Shown one piece after another: positions 1-8,520 of a stretch of DNA of 64,000 nt. This DNA is from GCA-2725625 sp964574215. GTDB lineage: Bacteria > Pseudomonadota > Alphaproteobacteria > Rhodospirillales > UBA2165. A program made the position numbers and the translations under genes. Positions within the stretch are counted from its first letter, which is position 1. Each line of letters opens with the position of its first letter. The stretch covers positions 1-64,000 of the forward strand of contig CAZNLR010000008.1 in assembly GCA_964574215.1 (NCBI GenBank), in the 5' to 3' direction. The notes under the pieces are model-generated. The model was not told the DNA's origin. It saw nothing but the letters and a program-made list of their open reading frames with translations, and ran no database searches.

Positions 1-810
1 ATTGCCGTCGGGCGAAAAACGCGGCGCGAACGTCATGCCGGGAAAATCGCCCAGCATTTCCTGACGTCCCGTATCGATATTAAAAATGTAAACCCGCGGC
101 ACATTGCCGTGATACGACATATAGGTAATTTCCTGGCGGTTGGGCGAAAAGCGCGGTGTCAGGACGAGCGCACTGCCATCGGTCAGAAAACTGTGATTTT
201 CGCCGTCCTGGTCCATGATCGCCAGCCGTTTGATGCGGCGGTCCCCGCGGCCGGTTTCGGCGATGTAGACGATCCTAGTGTCGAAGTACCCTTCTTCGCC
301 GGTTACCCGCTTATAAATAGCGTCGGCGATAATATGGGCGATCCGCCGCCAGTTGCTGGGCACCGTAGAATAGACCTGCCCTACCATTTGCTGTTCGGCA
401 AAGACGTCCCACAAGCGGAACTGGACCTTCAGTTTGTTGCCCGCGACGATCTGAACGCCGCCCTGCGACAACGCTTGCGCATTCAGGACCCGCCAGTTTT
501 TAAAACGCGGCACCGTATCCATGGTGCGCTCGACCTCGATAAAGGCTTTCCTGTCGATGGCTTTAAAAAGCCCGGACCGCTCCAGGTCCGATTTGATGAC
601 GCCCGCAATATTCCGGCCCAATTGCCGTTCCTGTTCCGATTGACCCAGAAGATCGGTTATGGCGATGGGCAAGGGTTCCGATACGCCCCGCGTGATATCA
701 ACGCGCAGTTCCGCACGGGCGATCGATCCGGCAAAACTGATCGCCAAAACGCCGGCGGCAACAGCCAGCCATTTGCAAATTGAGTTTTTCAAACTGAAAC
801 GTCCCTTCAT
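1..810 (-). CDS. tolB: Tol-Pal system protein TolB, C-terminal part outside window
   Basis: Periplasmic TolB links the inner-membrane TolQRA motor to Pal and the outer membrane. The visible 270 codons begin with an ATG that shares one base with the tolA stop (TAATG). Residues 1 to about 33 are a signal peptide ending in ARA, followed by the ELRVDITRG start of the mature protein. The N-terminal alpha/beta domain follows, and from about residue 200 the beta-propeller begins, with FSPN and FSPDG blade motifs. The frame is open to the window edge, so the rest of the propeller and probably pal lie beyond base 1. Position directly after tolQRA supports the call. Confidence 0.96.
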   Translation of the reverse strand, partial: MKGRFSLKNSICKWLAVAAGVLAISFAGSIARAELRVDITRGVSEPLPIAITDLLGQSEQERQLGRNIAGVIKSDLERSGLFKAIDRKAFIEVERTMDTVPRFKNWRVLNAQALSQGGVQIVAGNKLKVQFRLWDVFAEQQMVGQVYSTVPSNWRRIAHIIADAIYKRVTGEEGYFDTRIVYIAETGRGDRRIKRLAIMDQDGENHSFLTDGSALVLTPRFSPNRQEITYMSYHGNVPRVYIFNIDTGRQEMLGDFPGMTFAPRFSPDGN

Positions 811-1727
811 TACAACATGTCCCTCGGATTAAAGGTCAAGGTCAGGTCTTTCCATACATCATATTTATCTGGAGGCAACTTTAAATGATTGCACCGCGGA
901 TTATTTACCGCTCGATAAGCGCTTTCCGCGGCAGCTCTGAAAAATGGGTCGGAATTTACGCGCCCATTGTCGATTACATCCGCGCGACGAACTTTTCCGT
1001 CTGGATTAACGAAAACCTTTATCTCGATCACCATATCGGCCGCGTCCTTTGCCCCCGTCGGCAGATTCCAGCAAGGCTCCAACTGCCGTTTAATGGCATT
1101 CACCAGCGCATCCCGTTCGCTCATGGTGATCCGCTTGCTGGCATCGTTATCCGTCGGCCGCCGGGCGATGGACTTGGCGATCATTTCCTGGAACTCATTT
1201 TTGGGTTTGGCTTTTTTCTTAACCTCTTCCTTTTTCGCCGGTTCGGGTTTACGTAAATCCTTTTCCAAGTTTTTCAGCAGAGAGGCGAATTGATCCGGCG
1301 GTTTAGGCTTGCGGCGCGGCTTAACCTTGGCCAGCCGGGCCGGCGCCTTGGGCTTCGGCTTGACCTTAGGTTTCGGTTTGGCTTCCGGCTTGGGCTTGGG
1401 TTTCTCTTTAGGCTTCGGTTTGGGCGGCGGGGGCGGCGCGACGGCCACGGCTTCCGGTTCCGGCTCGGGTTCGGGCTCTGGTTGGGGCGGTGCTTTTTCC
1501 ACCTTCGGCGGCGGCGGCGGGGGGGGCGGTTTTACCTCCGGTTTTTTCTCTTCGGGTTTCGGTTCCGGTTTGGCAGGCAAATTGGTCTTGGCGGCAATTT
1601 CAACGACCTCAACGATAATTGGAATATCCTGAATTACCGGCGGCTTGCGGATGGCGGGCAAGCCGTAAATACTGACCACAATAATTACGGCATGAAGCAG
1701 TACAGAATAGAGAATACTCGTGCGCAT
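810..1727 (-). CDS. tolA: TolA-like energy-transducing protein (TonB C-terminal type)
   Basis: TolA transmits the TolQR proton-motive force across the periplasm to TolB/Pal. The 305-residue protein has one N-terminal membrane anchor (about residues 7-25), a long Pro/Lys/Glu-rich periplasmic spacer (about 45-180) of PKPEP-type repeats, and a C-terminal TolA/TonB-like globular domain (about 205-305) with the family signature CWNLPTG and the strand IKVFVNPDGKV. The low-complexity spacer creates long false frames on the opposite strand. It lies 5 bases after tolR and overlaps tolB by one base, so the genes are translationally coupled. Confidence 0.93.
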   Translation of the reverse strand: MRTSILYSVLLHAVIIVVSIYGLPAIRKPPVIQDIPIIVEVVEIAAKTNLPAKPEPKPEEKKPEVKPPPPPPPPKVEKAPPQPEPEPEPEPEAVAVAPPPPPKPKPKEKPKPKPEAKPKPKVKPKPKAPARLAKVKPRRKPKPPDQFASLLKNLEKDLRKPEPAKKEEVKKKAKPKNEFQEMIAKSIARRPTDNDASKRITMSERDALVNAIKRQLEPCWNLPTGAKDAADMVIEIKVFVNPDGKVRRADVIDNGRVNSDPFFRAAAESAYRAVNNPRCNHLKLPPDKYDVWKDLTLTFNPRDML

Positions 1728-1732
1728 CTAAC

Positions 1733-2224
1733 CTATTTCTTTTTCTCTGAAGCCTTTTTACCCGTGCCTTTTTTATTTAGGAATTGAGGCATTTCTGTGA
1801 TTAAGGCGACCTTCCTGAATCCGGCTGAATTAATCGTGCCCATCACCTGCATGACGCGGCCATAGTCGATGCTCTTATCACCCCGGACAAATATACGAAT
1901 ATCCGGATTGGCGCCGGTCACTGCGATCAGGCGCGGCGTTAAAGCAGAAAGCTCGATCTTTGAATCTTGGAGAAATATCTGCCCGTCGGCGTCAATGGTT
2001 ACCGACAACGGCTCGTCCGGATCGCTGATGACGCCGGCTTTGGTCTTGGGCAGGTCGATTTGAACACCGACGGTCAATAACGGTGCCGTCACCATGAAGA
2101 TCACCAGCAAAACCAGCATCACATCGACCATGGGCGTGACATTGATATCGGCCATCGGCCTGGTGGCTTCGCGCCGCCGCCGGCGCCCGCCACCACGACC
2201 GACTTGATTAGTCGCCATGGCCAT
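1733..2224 (-). CDS. tolR: Tol system proton-channel protein TolR (ExbD family)
   Basis: TolR forms the proton channel with TolQ. The N-terminus is Arg/Gly-rich and cytoplasmic, followed by the ExbD/TolR signature ADINVTPMVDVMLVLLVIF, in which Asp34 is the membrane-embedded, protonatable residue (equivalent to Asp23 of the E. coli protein by motif). The rest (about 55-150) is the periplasmic domain, with the RGDKSIDYGRVMQVM segment typical of the family, and the tail is Lys-rich. Two in-frame ATGs (2224 and 2218) are possible starts. It begins two bases after the tolQ stop, in the same operon. Confidence 0.95.
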   Translation of the reverse strand: MAMATNQVGRGGGRRRRREATRPMADINVTPMVDVMLVLLVIFMVTAPLLTVGVQIDLPKTKAGVISDPDEPLSVTIDADGQIFLQDSKIELSALTPRLIAVTGANPDIRIFVRGDKSIDYGRVMQVMGTINSAGFRKVALITEMPQFLNKKGTGKKASEKKK

Positions 2225-2226
2225 GA

Positions 2227-2949
2227 TCAGTCACGTCCTTCCATTTGCCGCGAAATAATGGCCGAAAATTCGTTGGCGAAATCGTCCAGCCGCGTGGCGT
2301 AGCGGTCCACGTCCTTGGAAATTTTGTTGTAGGCGATAACGGCGGGAATGGCCGCTATCAGTCCCAAAGCCGTCGCGAACAACGCTTCAGCGATACCCGG
2401 TGCGACTACTGCCAAACTGGTGTTTTTGGTTATCGAGATGGCCTGAAAGCTATTCATGATTCCCCAGACCGTGCCGAACAGACCGATGAAAGGCGCTGTC
2501 GATCCCGTCGACGCCAAGATGGTCATTTGCCGCTCCACCCGTTCCATCTCACGGTTAACCGTTACATCCATCACCCGGTCGATACGTTCGGTCAGGCTGG
2601 TATTTGTTTGCACGTTCCCGGCATCGGTGGACCGCCGCCATTCCCGCATCGCCGCGGCAAATACCGCTGACATGGGATCTTTCGGTTGGGCGCCGATGCG
2701 GTCATAAAGAGTATCCAGAGAACCGCCCGACCAGAAACTATCCTCGAAGTCCGCCGCCAAGCCGTTCAGCTTGCGAAGCCTAAGCAACTTTTCGATGATG
2801 ATTGCCCAGCACCAGATTGAGGCTACGAACAGAACAATCATCACCGCTTTGACGATGACGTCGGCCTTCAGAAACAGCGCCCATACAGAAAAATCATAAG
2901 CGGCGACTACGCCCGCCATCTGCGCGGCTTCTACCGCATTACTTTCCAT
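2227..2949 (-). CDS. tolQ: Tol system motor protein TolQ (MotA/TolQ/ExbB family)
   Basis: Inner-membrane TolQ energises the Tol complex. I chose ATG 2949 because a GGAG Shine-Dalgarno lies 8 bases upstream; a TTG at 2964 would add five residues. The 240-residue protein has three predicted membrane helices: about residues 20-45, about 145-170 (including TAPFIGLFGTVWGIM, the conserved family motif) and about 180-205 (ALFATALGLIAAIPAVIAYN). The large cytoplasmic loop between helices 1 and 2 contains the acidic/arginine-rich stretch around TERIDRVMDVTV. It overlaps the end of ybgC by 11 bases, as expected for a tol operon led by ybgC. Confidence 0.95.
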   Translation of the reverse strand: MESNAVEAAQMAGVVAAYDFSVWALFLKADVIVKAVMIVLFVASIWCWAIIIEKLLRLRKLNGLAADFEDSFWSGGSLDTLYDRIGAQPKDPMSAVFAAAMREWRRSTDAGNVQTNTSLTERIDRVMDVTVNREMERVERQMTILASTGSTAPFIGLFGTVWGIMNSFQAISITKNTSLAVVAPGIAEALFATALGLIAAIPAVIAYNKISKDVDRYATRLDDFANEFSAIISRQMEGRD

Positions 2950-3409
2950 GTTCGTTATCTCCAACTTGAGTTAGATGGTTATTGAGGGCCTGGCGTATAT
3001 CATCGGGTATGCGCGTGGCGCCATTGCCGTCCAATTTGATGCAGACCAGCTTGATATCGATCTCCACCAACTCCTCGTCTCCCCGATAGACCCATTGTTT
3101 CATGGTCAGGGAGGCGCCGCCGATGGACTGAATCGCGGTCCGGATTTCCAATTCCTCATCAAGCCAGGCCGATTGCTTGTAATCGATTTCACAATGACGG
3201 ACGGCGAACACGGCATTGCGGTCCCGCATGATTTCCGCATGGGCGAAGCCCAGCTCGCGCAGCATCTCGGTCCGCGCCCGCTCGGCGTATTTCAGGTAAT
3301 TGGCGTAAAACACGATGCCCGCCGCGTCGGTGTCTTCATAGTAGACCCGCACCGGGTACGAATGAATTGCGGTGTTCAAGGTCCCGCTTTTTTTATCTAA
3401 CTTATTCAT
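2939..3409 (-). CDS. ybgC: Tol-associated acyl-CoA thioesterase YbgC (hot-dog fold)
   Basis: YbgC hydrolyses acyl-CoA or acyl-ACP thioesters and typically heads tol operons. The 156-residue protein carries the 4-hydroxybenzoyl-CoA thioesterase signature YYEDTDAAGIVFYANYLKY (about residues 23-41), in which the Asp of DTDAAG is the catalytic residue in the family, followed by ERARTEMLRELG. It overlaps the 3' end of ruvB by eight bases and is overlapped by tolQ, so ruv and tol genes may be read as one long transcript. Confidence 0.93.
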   Translation of the reverse strand: MNKLDKKSGTLNTAIHSYPVRVYYEDTDAAGIVFYANYLKYAERARTEMLRELGFAHAEIMRDRNAVFAVRHCEIDYKQSAWLDEELEIRTAIQSIGGASLTMKQWVYRGDEELVEIDIKLVCIKLDGNGATRIPDDIRQALNNHLTQVGDNEHGK

Positions 3410-4463
3410 CTGACTCGCTACTTGTTTGGTTTTCTTCCTGGGCCAGCAGTTCGAGCTGGCGGATATTGCGCGGTGTGGTCAGGCCCAAATGCTGGTAGGC
3501 GCCTTCGGCCAAGACCCGCCCCCTGGGGGTGCGCATTAACAGGCCCTGTTGAATTAGGTAGGGTTCAATCACCTCTTCGATGGTGTCCCGTTCTTCGGAC
3601 AAAGCGGCCGCCAGGGTTTCCGCCCCCACCGGGCCGCCGCCGTAATTTTCGGCAATACAGGTAAGGTACCGCCGGTCCATGGCGTCCAGACCCATACCGT
3701 CTACTTCGAGCCGGTTGAGGGCCGCATCAGCCGTCTTGGCGTCTACCGAACCCGCGCCATCGACGGTGGCAAAATCCCGGACCCGGCGCAGCAGCCGGCC
3801 CGCCACCCGAGGTGTCCCCCGCGACCGTTTGGCGATTTCAACGGCGCCGTCCTCGGTTAAATCGAGATCGAGTATGCGGGCATTGCGTATGATGATGCCT
3901 TGCAGTTCCTCGACCCCGTAAAATGACAAGCGGAGCGGAATGCCGAATCGGTCCCGGAGAGGCGTCGAAATCAACCCCGACCGGGTGGTCGCACCGACCA
4001 GGGTAAAAGGTTGCAGATCGATGCGCACCGAGCGCGCCGCCGGTCCTTCGCCGATCACCAAATCCAACTGGAAATCTTCCACCGCCGGATAGAGGATTTC
4101 CTCGACGGCGGGATTGAGGCGGTGAATTTCATCGATGAATAACACGTCGCGGGCTTCGAGGTTGGTCAGGATCGCCGCCAAGTCCCCGGCCTTGGCAATC
4201 ACCGGGCCTGAGGTCGCCCGGAATCCAACCCCCAGTTCGCGGGAAACGATTTGCGCCAGCGTCGTCTTGCCGAGCCCCGGCGGGCCGAACAGCAGTACAT
4301 GGTCCATGGCCTCGCTGCGGCCCCTTGCCGCCTCGACGAACACGCGCAAATTGTCACAGACCTGACGCTGGCCGACGAATTCGTCCAGGGTTTGCGGCCG
4401 GGTCTGGGAATCGGGTGCGTCTTCCTGACCTTCCACAGGTGCGATGATGCGTTCCTCATCCAT
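3402..4463 (-). CDS. ruvB: Holliday junction branch-migration ATPase RuvB
   Basis: RuvB is the AAA+ motor that, with RuvA, drives branch migration of Holliday junctions. The 353 residues include RPQTLDEFVGQ near the start, Walker A GPPGLGKTTLA (about 60-70), Walker B DVLFIDEIHRL (about 108-118), sensor 1 at LVGATTRSG, and sensor 2 GTPRVAGRLLRRVRDF, with a C-terminal winged helix ending in TPRGR. Length is usual for the family. Its ATG overlaps the ruvA stop (TGATG), so the two are coupled. Confidence 0.98.
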   Translation of the reverse strand: MDEERIIAPVEGQEDAPDSQTRPQTLDEFVGQRQVCDNLRVFVEAARGRSEAMDHVLLFGPPGLGKTTLAQIVSRELGVGFRATSGPVIAKAGDLAAILTNLEARDVLFIDEIHRLNPAVEEILYPAVEDFQLDLVIGEGPAARSVRIDLQPFTLVGATTRSGLISTPLRDRFGIPLRLSFYGVEELQGIIIRNARILDLDLTEDGAVEIAKRSRGTPRVAGRLLRRVRDFATVDGAGSVDAKTADAALNRLEVDGMGLDAMDRRYLTCIAENYGGGPVGAETLAAALSEERDTIEEVIEPYLIQQGLLMRTPRGRVLAEGAYQHLGLTTPRNIRQLELLAQEENQTSSESDE

Positions 4464-5110
4464 CAGCCATGTCCTTCAACCGGCGCCAACTCGGACAGTC
4501 CGTCCTTGATCAAAGCCTCGACCGTGATGTCGCCGTCCATATTCCGGGCGGCGTGGGATACGGCACCGAAAGCCTCCGTTCGTCCATAGCCGAGATTGAC
4601 CAAGGCGGAAACCGCATCGGCGGCGGCTTGGCTGGCCGGGTCGGCTTCCGGTGCGGCTCCGCCGCCAGCCACCTTGATTCCGGTCGTCGCCGCTTCGCCA
4701 AGGGCGATGCCACCCATCTTGTCTTTGAGTTCGCTGATAATGCGGGTCGCCAGTTTCGGCCCGACGCCCGGCGCCTGGGTAACCGCTGCCTTGTCCCCAG
4801 CGGCGATGGCCTGGGCCAGCATGTCCGGCGCAATGACCGAAAGAATGGCCAGGCCGACTTTTGCCCCGACCCCCTGAACGGTGGTCAGCAGCTTGAACCA
4901 CGCCTTTTCGCTTTCGGTAAAAAACCCATAGAGATGAATATGGTCTTCGCGCACATGGGTTTCGATTAGCAGACTGACCACGCCGGTGGCACCGGCCAGG
5001 GCGTTGAGCGTTCGTACCGAACAAAACACCAGATAGCCGACGCCACCCACATCGATCACCGCCCAGTCATCGCCGGTCGATTCGACCATTCCGGTCAATT
5101 TGGCTATCAT
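4463..5110 (-). CDS. ruvA: Holliday junction DNA-binding protein RuvA
   Basis: RuvA tetramers bind the four-way junction and load RuvB. I start it at ATG 5110 (MIAKLTGMVE), because this is the conserved family N-terminus and overlaps the ruvC stop as ATGA; a frame extending 36 codons upstream runs inside ruvC and is spurious. The 215 residues show the OB-fold domain I (to about 62), helix-hairpin-helix domain II with LTTVQGVGAKVGLAILS and APGVGPKLATRIISELKDK, an Ala/Gly-rich linker, and domain III ending in the VEALIKDGL helix that contacts RuvB. Confidence 0.97.
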   Translation of the reverse strand: MIAKLTGMVESTGDDWAVIDVGGVGYLVFCSVRTLNALAGATGVVSLLIETHVREDHIHLYGFFTESEKAWFKLLTTVQGVGAKVGLAILSVIAPDMLAQAIAAGDKAAVTQAPGVGPKLATRIISELKDKMGGIALGEAATTGIKVAGGGAAPEADPASQAAADAVSALVNLGYGRTEAFGAVSHAARNMDGDITVEALIKDGLSELAPVEGHG

Positions 5111-5613
5111 GCTTGACGCTCCAACAGTTGGGCGTCCCGATTGGCGGCGCCACGGTGATGAGCATGACAGATGGCAATGGCCAGGGCGTCGGCAGAGTCC
5201 GCCGTCTCCACCAAACATCCGGGCAGCAGGGTCCGCACCATCATCTGCACTTGTTCTTTCGCCGCATGTCCGGAACCAACGACTGATTTCTTGACCAGGT
5301 TTGGAGGATATTCAGCCACCACCAGACCGGCGCGCGCCGGAACCAGCAGTGCGATTCCCCTGGCCTGCCCAAGCTTGAGGGTCGAGGCTGCGTTGACGTT
5401 GACGAATGTTTCCTCGACAGCGACTTCAACGGGTTTATGATTTTCAATAATTTCGTTCAGCCCGTCGTAGAGTTCAACCAGCCGGTCGGCCAGAGACTTT
5501 TTTGCACTGCTTTTGACGACACCGTCGCCGATATGGGAGAGCCGGTTGCCGTCCACGTCAATGACGCCCCAACCGGTGTTTCGCAATCCAGGATCTATGC
5601 CAAGCAGCCTCAT
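5107..5613 (-). CDS. ruvC: Holliday junction resolvase RuvC
   Basis: RuvC is the endonuclease that cleaves Holliday junctions symmetrically. The 168-residue protein contains the RNase H-like catalytic carboxylates: Asp7 in LGIDPGLRNTGWG, a Glu in VAVEETFVN (about 68), and the C-terminal pair in ETADSADALAIAICHAHH (about 137-140). It is the first gene of the ruvCAB set, 32 bases after yebC, on the same strand. Confidence 0.97.
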   Translation of the reverse strand: MRLLGIDPGLRNTGWGVIDVDGNRLSHIGDGVVKSSAKKSLADRLVELYDGLNEIIENHKPVEVAVEETFVNVNAASTLKLGQARGIALLVPARAGLVVAEYPPNLVKKSVVGSGHAAKEQVQMMVRTLLPGCLVETADSADALAIAICHAHHRGAANRDAQLLERQA

Positions 5614-5645
5614 ATTCCCCCGAACATCGGACTTAGAATTTCCAT

Positions 5646-6395
5646 TTAAGCGCTTAAGCGCTCCATCACTTCTTCCGGAATGTCGAAATTCGCCGACACC
5701 CGCTGAACATCGTCATTGTCTTCCAGTGCATCCAACAACTTTAAAAGCGTCTCTGCCTCTTTATCATTGACCTCCACCGAATTCTGCGGACGCCATTCAA
5801 GTGCGGCACTGGAAGGCTCCCCTAGGTTGGGCTCCAAGGCTTCGCGCACGGCATGAAAATCGTCCGGCTGACAGAAAATATCGTGACCTTCATCGGAGGA
5901 CTCAACATCCTCTGCACCGGCCTCCAGAGCCGCTTCGAAAACTTCATCGGTGGATCCTGTTTCCGGCGGATAATGAATCTGGCCGACATGGTCGAACATA
6001 AAGCTGACAGCGCCGGTTTCTCCTAGATTACCGCCATGTTTTGAAAAAGCCGAGCGTACCTCGGAAGCCGTCCGGTTGCGGTTGTCGGTCAAGGCCTCGA
6101 CGATCACGGCGATGCCGCCGGGACCATACCCTTCGTAGCGAATTTCCTCGAAATTTTCTCCTTCGTCGCCGCCGGCTACTTTTTTGATGGCGCGTTCGAT
6201 ATTATCTTTCGGCATATTGGCGGCGCGGGCCGCGGCAATAGCCGAGCGTAATCTGGGATTGGCGTCCGGGTCCGGCAGGCCCGTTTTCGCCGCAACCGTC
6301 ACCTCCCGGATCAGTTTGGCGAAAATCTTGGCGCGCTTTTTATCCTGGGCGCCTTTGCGATGCATGATGTTTTTAAACTGTGAATGACCAGCCAT
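5646..6395 (-). CDS. yebC: YebC/PmpR family regulatory protein
   Basis: YebC-family proteins are cytoplasmic; they have been described as transcriptional regulators and more recently as helping ribosomes through proline stretches. The 249-residue protein starts MAGHSQFKNIMHRKGAQDKKRAKIF and continues with the family hallmarks AARAANMPKDNIERAIKK and EGYGPGGIAVIVEALTDNRNRTASEVRSAF, followed by GAVSFMFDH. All three family domains are complete. It lies just upstream of ruvC, the usual neighbour. Confidence 0.97.
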   Translation of the reverse strand: MAGHSQFKNIMHRKGAQDKKRAKIFAKLIREVTVAAKTGLPDPDANPRLRSAIAAARAANMPKDNIERAIKKVAGGDEGENFEEIRYEGYGPGGIAVIVEALTDNRNRTASEVRSAFSKHGGNLGETGAVSFMFDHVGQIHYPPETGSTDEVFEAALEAGAEDVESSDEGHDIFCQPDDFHAVREALEPNLGEPSSAALEWRPQNSVEVNDKEAETLLKLLDALEDNDDVQRVSANFDIPEEVMERLSA

Positions 6396-6570
6396 TTTAT
6401 TACGTCTATTCCAATTATTGGGATCTGTTCAATTTATTGAGATTTCGGTGATTTGTTATCATACATCGGAGCCCTCTGCACCCCCACAGCAAAACGCCCG
6501 AAAGACAGCCATTTCCGGGGTATAAAGCCCTAAACATGTAATGTGGCAACAATGGGGCGGTGCGAATCGG

Positions 6571-7380
6571 CTACGGCAGATTCTCAGACAAGCGGCCGCC
6601 GATTCTGATTTGATTGAAACGGGTCGCCTTTCCGGTCTCGGCGTCGGTTTCCAGATAGACGGCGCAAACGGTGCTTTCCTCTTCCCCGGGCGCCAGGCGT
6701 TCCCCCGGAATTTTTTTGGTAAAGCGGTTGATCGCCGCTTCCTTTTTCATGCCGATGACCGAATTGTAATCACCGCACATGCCGAGATCGGTCTGGTAAG
6801 CGGTGCCGCCCTCCAATATCTGATAGTCAGAGGTGGGAATATGGGAATGGGTGCCGACGACCATGGAGACCCGGCCATCCAGATAGTGACCCATGGCCAT
6901 TTTTTCGCTGGTGGCTTCGGCGTGGACGTCTACCACGGCGCATTTGATGCCGTTTCCCAATTGGTAATCCTTCAACGCCTCGTCGATAGCGGCAAATGGG
7001 TCGTCCAGCGTTTCCATGAATAGCCGGCCTAATACTTGAGCCACCAGCACCTTCTCGCCGCCGGCTGTTTCGTATACGGCGGCGCCCAGACCCGGCGTGT
7101 TCTTGGGATAATTCAGAGGCCGCAGGAGACGGCGCTCGTCTTCGATATAGTTGATGATTTCCCGTTGATCCCACACATGGTTGCCGGTGGTGATAACGTC
7201 GACGCCGGCATCGAAAAACTGCTGGCATATTTTTTCAGTAATACCGAATCCGTGGGCCGCGTTTTCACCGTTGACGATCAGAAAATCGGGATCGTAGCGG
7301 TCACGCAGTGTGGGCAGATGATCCATCAAGGCGGTGCGGCCGGATTTGCCAACAATATCGCCGATATAAATAAGCTTCAT
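6571..7380 (-). CDS. YmdB-type metallophosphoesterase (TIGR00282 family)
   Basis: Calcineurin-like phosphoesterase of the YmdB family; the Bacillus member hydrolyses 2',3'-cyclic nucleotides. The 269 residues hold all metal-ligand motifs: GDIVGKSGR (Asp8), NGENAAHGFG, TTGNHVWDQREI, VDVHAEATSEKMA and GTHSHIPTSD. It follows the 5-FCL gene by 18 bases on the same strand, an arrangement common in alphaproteobacteria. The cellular role here cannot be read from sequence. Confidence 0.9.
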   Translation of the reverse strand: MKLIYIGDIVGKSGRTALMDHLPTLRDRYDPDFLIVNGENAAHGFGITEKICQQFFDAGVDVITTGNHVWDQREIINYIEDERRLLRPLNYPKNTPGLGAAVYETAGGEKVLVAQVLGRLFMETLDDPFAAIDEALKDYQLGNGIKCAVVDVHAEATSEKMAMGHYLDGRVSMVVGTHSHIPTSDYQILEGGTAYQTDLGMCGDYNSVIGMKKEAAINRFTKKIPGERLAPGEEESTVCAVYLETDAETGKATRFNQIRIGGRLSENLP

Positions 7381-7398
7381 GGAATTAGGTCACACTCA

Positions 7399-7974
7399 TC
7401 AAGCAAACCGGACAACGCCAGATTCGGTCACCACCATATCTAGATGCTGATCGTGTTTTTCATTCGGCAAAGCGTCCACTTGCTGGCCGGAAAAAGCAAT
7501 TCCGGCCGACATAACCCCCTCTTTTCGTAACGCCGCGATTGTGCGGTCATAATATCCGCCACCATAGCCCAAACGGTGACCGGTAGAATCGAATGCCAGC
7601 AGCGGCACCAATAAGATATCCGGAACATGGATGGGCTTGTCATCGGTCGGTTCCTGCACACCGAAATTCGACATTTGCAGCTTGTCGCCCGGGCTCCACT
7701 CACGGAAGACCAGCGGCGAATGCCGTTCTCCGGTTGCCGGCAGCAAACACTGGTTCCCCTGTTGGTCCAGCTTCGTCAGTGCGGGAATGATGTCGGCTTC
7801 GCTCCTCAGAGGCCAATACCCGGCGATCTTTGCATCATCCGGCAACTCGACATGAGCAAGTATATTGTTGGCGATATCCTCACTGGCGCCCGGCCCGATT
7901 TCTTCCGAAATTTTGCGCCGGTTGGTCCGAGACATTTGCCGCCAGGCTGATTTGTCTTTGGGTATTGATATCAC
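7399..7974 (-). CDS. 5-formyltetrahydrofolate cyclo-ligase
   Basis: Converts 5-formyl-THF to 5,10-methenyl-THF with ATP, recycling a folate storage form. The 191 residues show KIAGYWPLRSEADIIPAL (folate side) and the family signature LLAFDSTGHRLGYGGGYYDRTIAAL (about 128-152), which binds ATP and phosphate. It lies downstream of zapA and the 6S RNA gene; the zapA - ssrS - 5-FCL order is conserved in many proteobacteria. Confidence 0.94.
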   Translation of the reverse strand: MISIPKDKSAWRQMSRTNRRKISEEIGPGASEDIANNILAHVELPDDAKIAGYWPLRSEADIIPALTKLDQQGNQCLLPATGERHSPLVFREWSPGDKLQMSNFGVQEPTDDKPIHVPDILLVPLLAFDSTGHRLGYGGGYYDRTIAALRKEGVMSAGIAFSGQQVDALPNEKHDQHLDMVVTESGVVRFA

Positions 7975-8021
7975 CGGAAACTCCGCCGCATGAAACCATT
8001 CATGTTAAGTGAGCAAATTAA

Positions 8022-8186
8022 ACAGGTGACGCCGCGCAGGTCGTTTATCGTCAAATCTTCCTAGGCCGTAAGGACTAGGTGGGCGCCGTATTCCGAACCC
8101 AGGAGTCCGGAAGGGACAGCTCCCTATGGGTATTTATTGGCCCCGGAGATTTTCCACGCATCACGGGCCCGGCAGCGTCAACCTGA
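8022..8186 (-). ncRNA. ssrS: 6S RNA (RNA polymerase-binding regulatory RNA)
   Basis: No open frame fills this gap between zapA and 5-FCL, the standard position of 6S RNA. The ends can pair: CAGGTGACGC..CG at 8023-8034 is complementary, with small bulges, to 8170-8185 (CGGCAGCGTCAACCTG), forming a closing stem. Further partial complementarity lies inside (GC-rich blocks near 8085-8135), compatible with the long interrupted hairpin and central bubble of 6S RNA. It would be read with zapA on the minus strand. The ends are estimates; a covariance-model search would fix them. Confidence 0.75.
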
Positions 8187-8193
8187 ATGTAAC

Positions 8194-8517
8194 TTAGGTA
8201 TCTTCTAGCTTCTCGGCAATGTTTTCTATGCGTTTGGCGATTTTTTCCAAATCGGCGGCGCCCAGGGTATTCACGCTGGGCGCTCTTTGTTCGCCGCGGA
8301 GGGTGTCCAATTCGGTGTAAACCTCGGACAATTCATCGGCCAGCAAAAGACTGGTCATAACCAGAAGTCTGGCGTCGCCCACCTGTCCGACCGCTGCGAC
8401 CAGTTCATTCACCCGCCGGTCGACGTACTGGGAGAGACGGGTCAAATGGGCTTCCTGACCGTCGTCACAGGCGATGTCATATTTTCTGCCGTTTATGGAA
8501 ACCGAGATTTGCGACAT
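8194..8517 (-). CDS. zapA: Cell division protein ZapA
   Basis: ZapA bundles FtsZ filaments at the Z-ring. The 107-residue protein has the ZapA N-terminal pattern VSINGRKYDIACDDGQEAHLTRLSQYVD and the following LLVMTSLLLADELSEVYTEL segment, then a C-terminal coiled coil (about 80-105). Length and order match the family. It directly follows the 82-codon coiled-coil gene (3-base gap) and precedes 6S RNA. Confidence 0.93.
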   Translation of the reverse strand: MSQISVSINGRKYDIACDDGQEAHLTRLSQYVDRRVNELVAAVGQVGDARLLVMTSLLLADELSEVYTELDTLRGEQRAPSVNTLGAADLEKIAKRIENIAEKLEDT

Positions 8518-8520
8518 GGC

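Noticed and set aside
109..783. 224-codon frame on the plus strand
   Set aside because: It is the antisense of tolB; the minus-strand reading has a signal peptide, family motifs and runs open to the window edge.
885..1787. Gly/Phe/Arg-rich plus-strand frames
   Set aside because: Antisense of the low-complexity Pro/Lys spacer of tolA, which produces stop-free frames by composition alone.
5111..5218. 36-codon N-terminal extension of RuvA
   Set aside because: Lies inside ruvC; the residues (Arg/Cys/Ser-rich) do not match RuvA, and MIAKLTG is the normal start.
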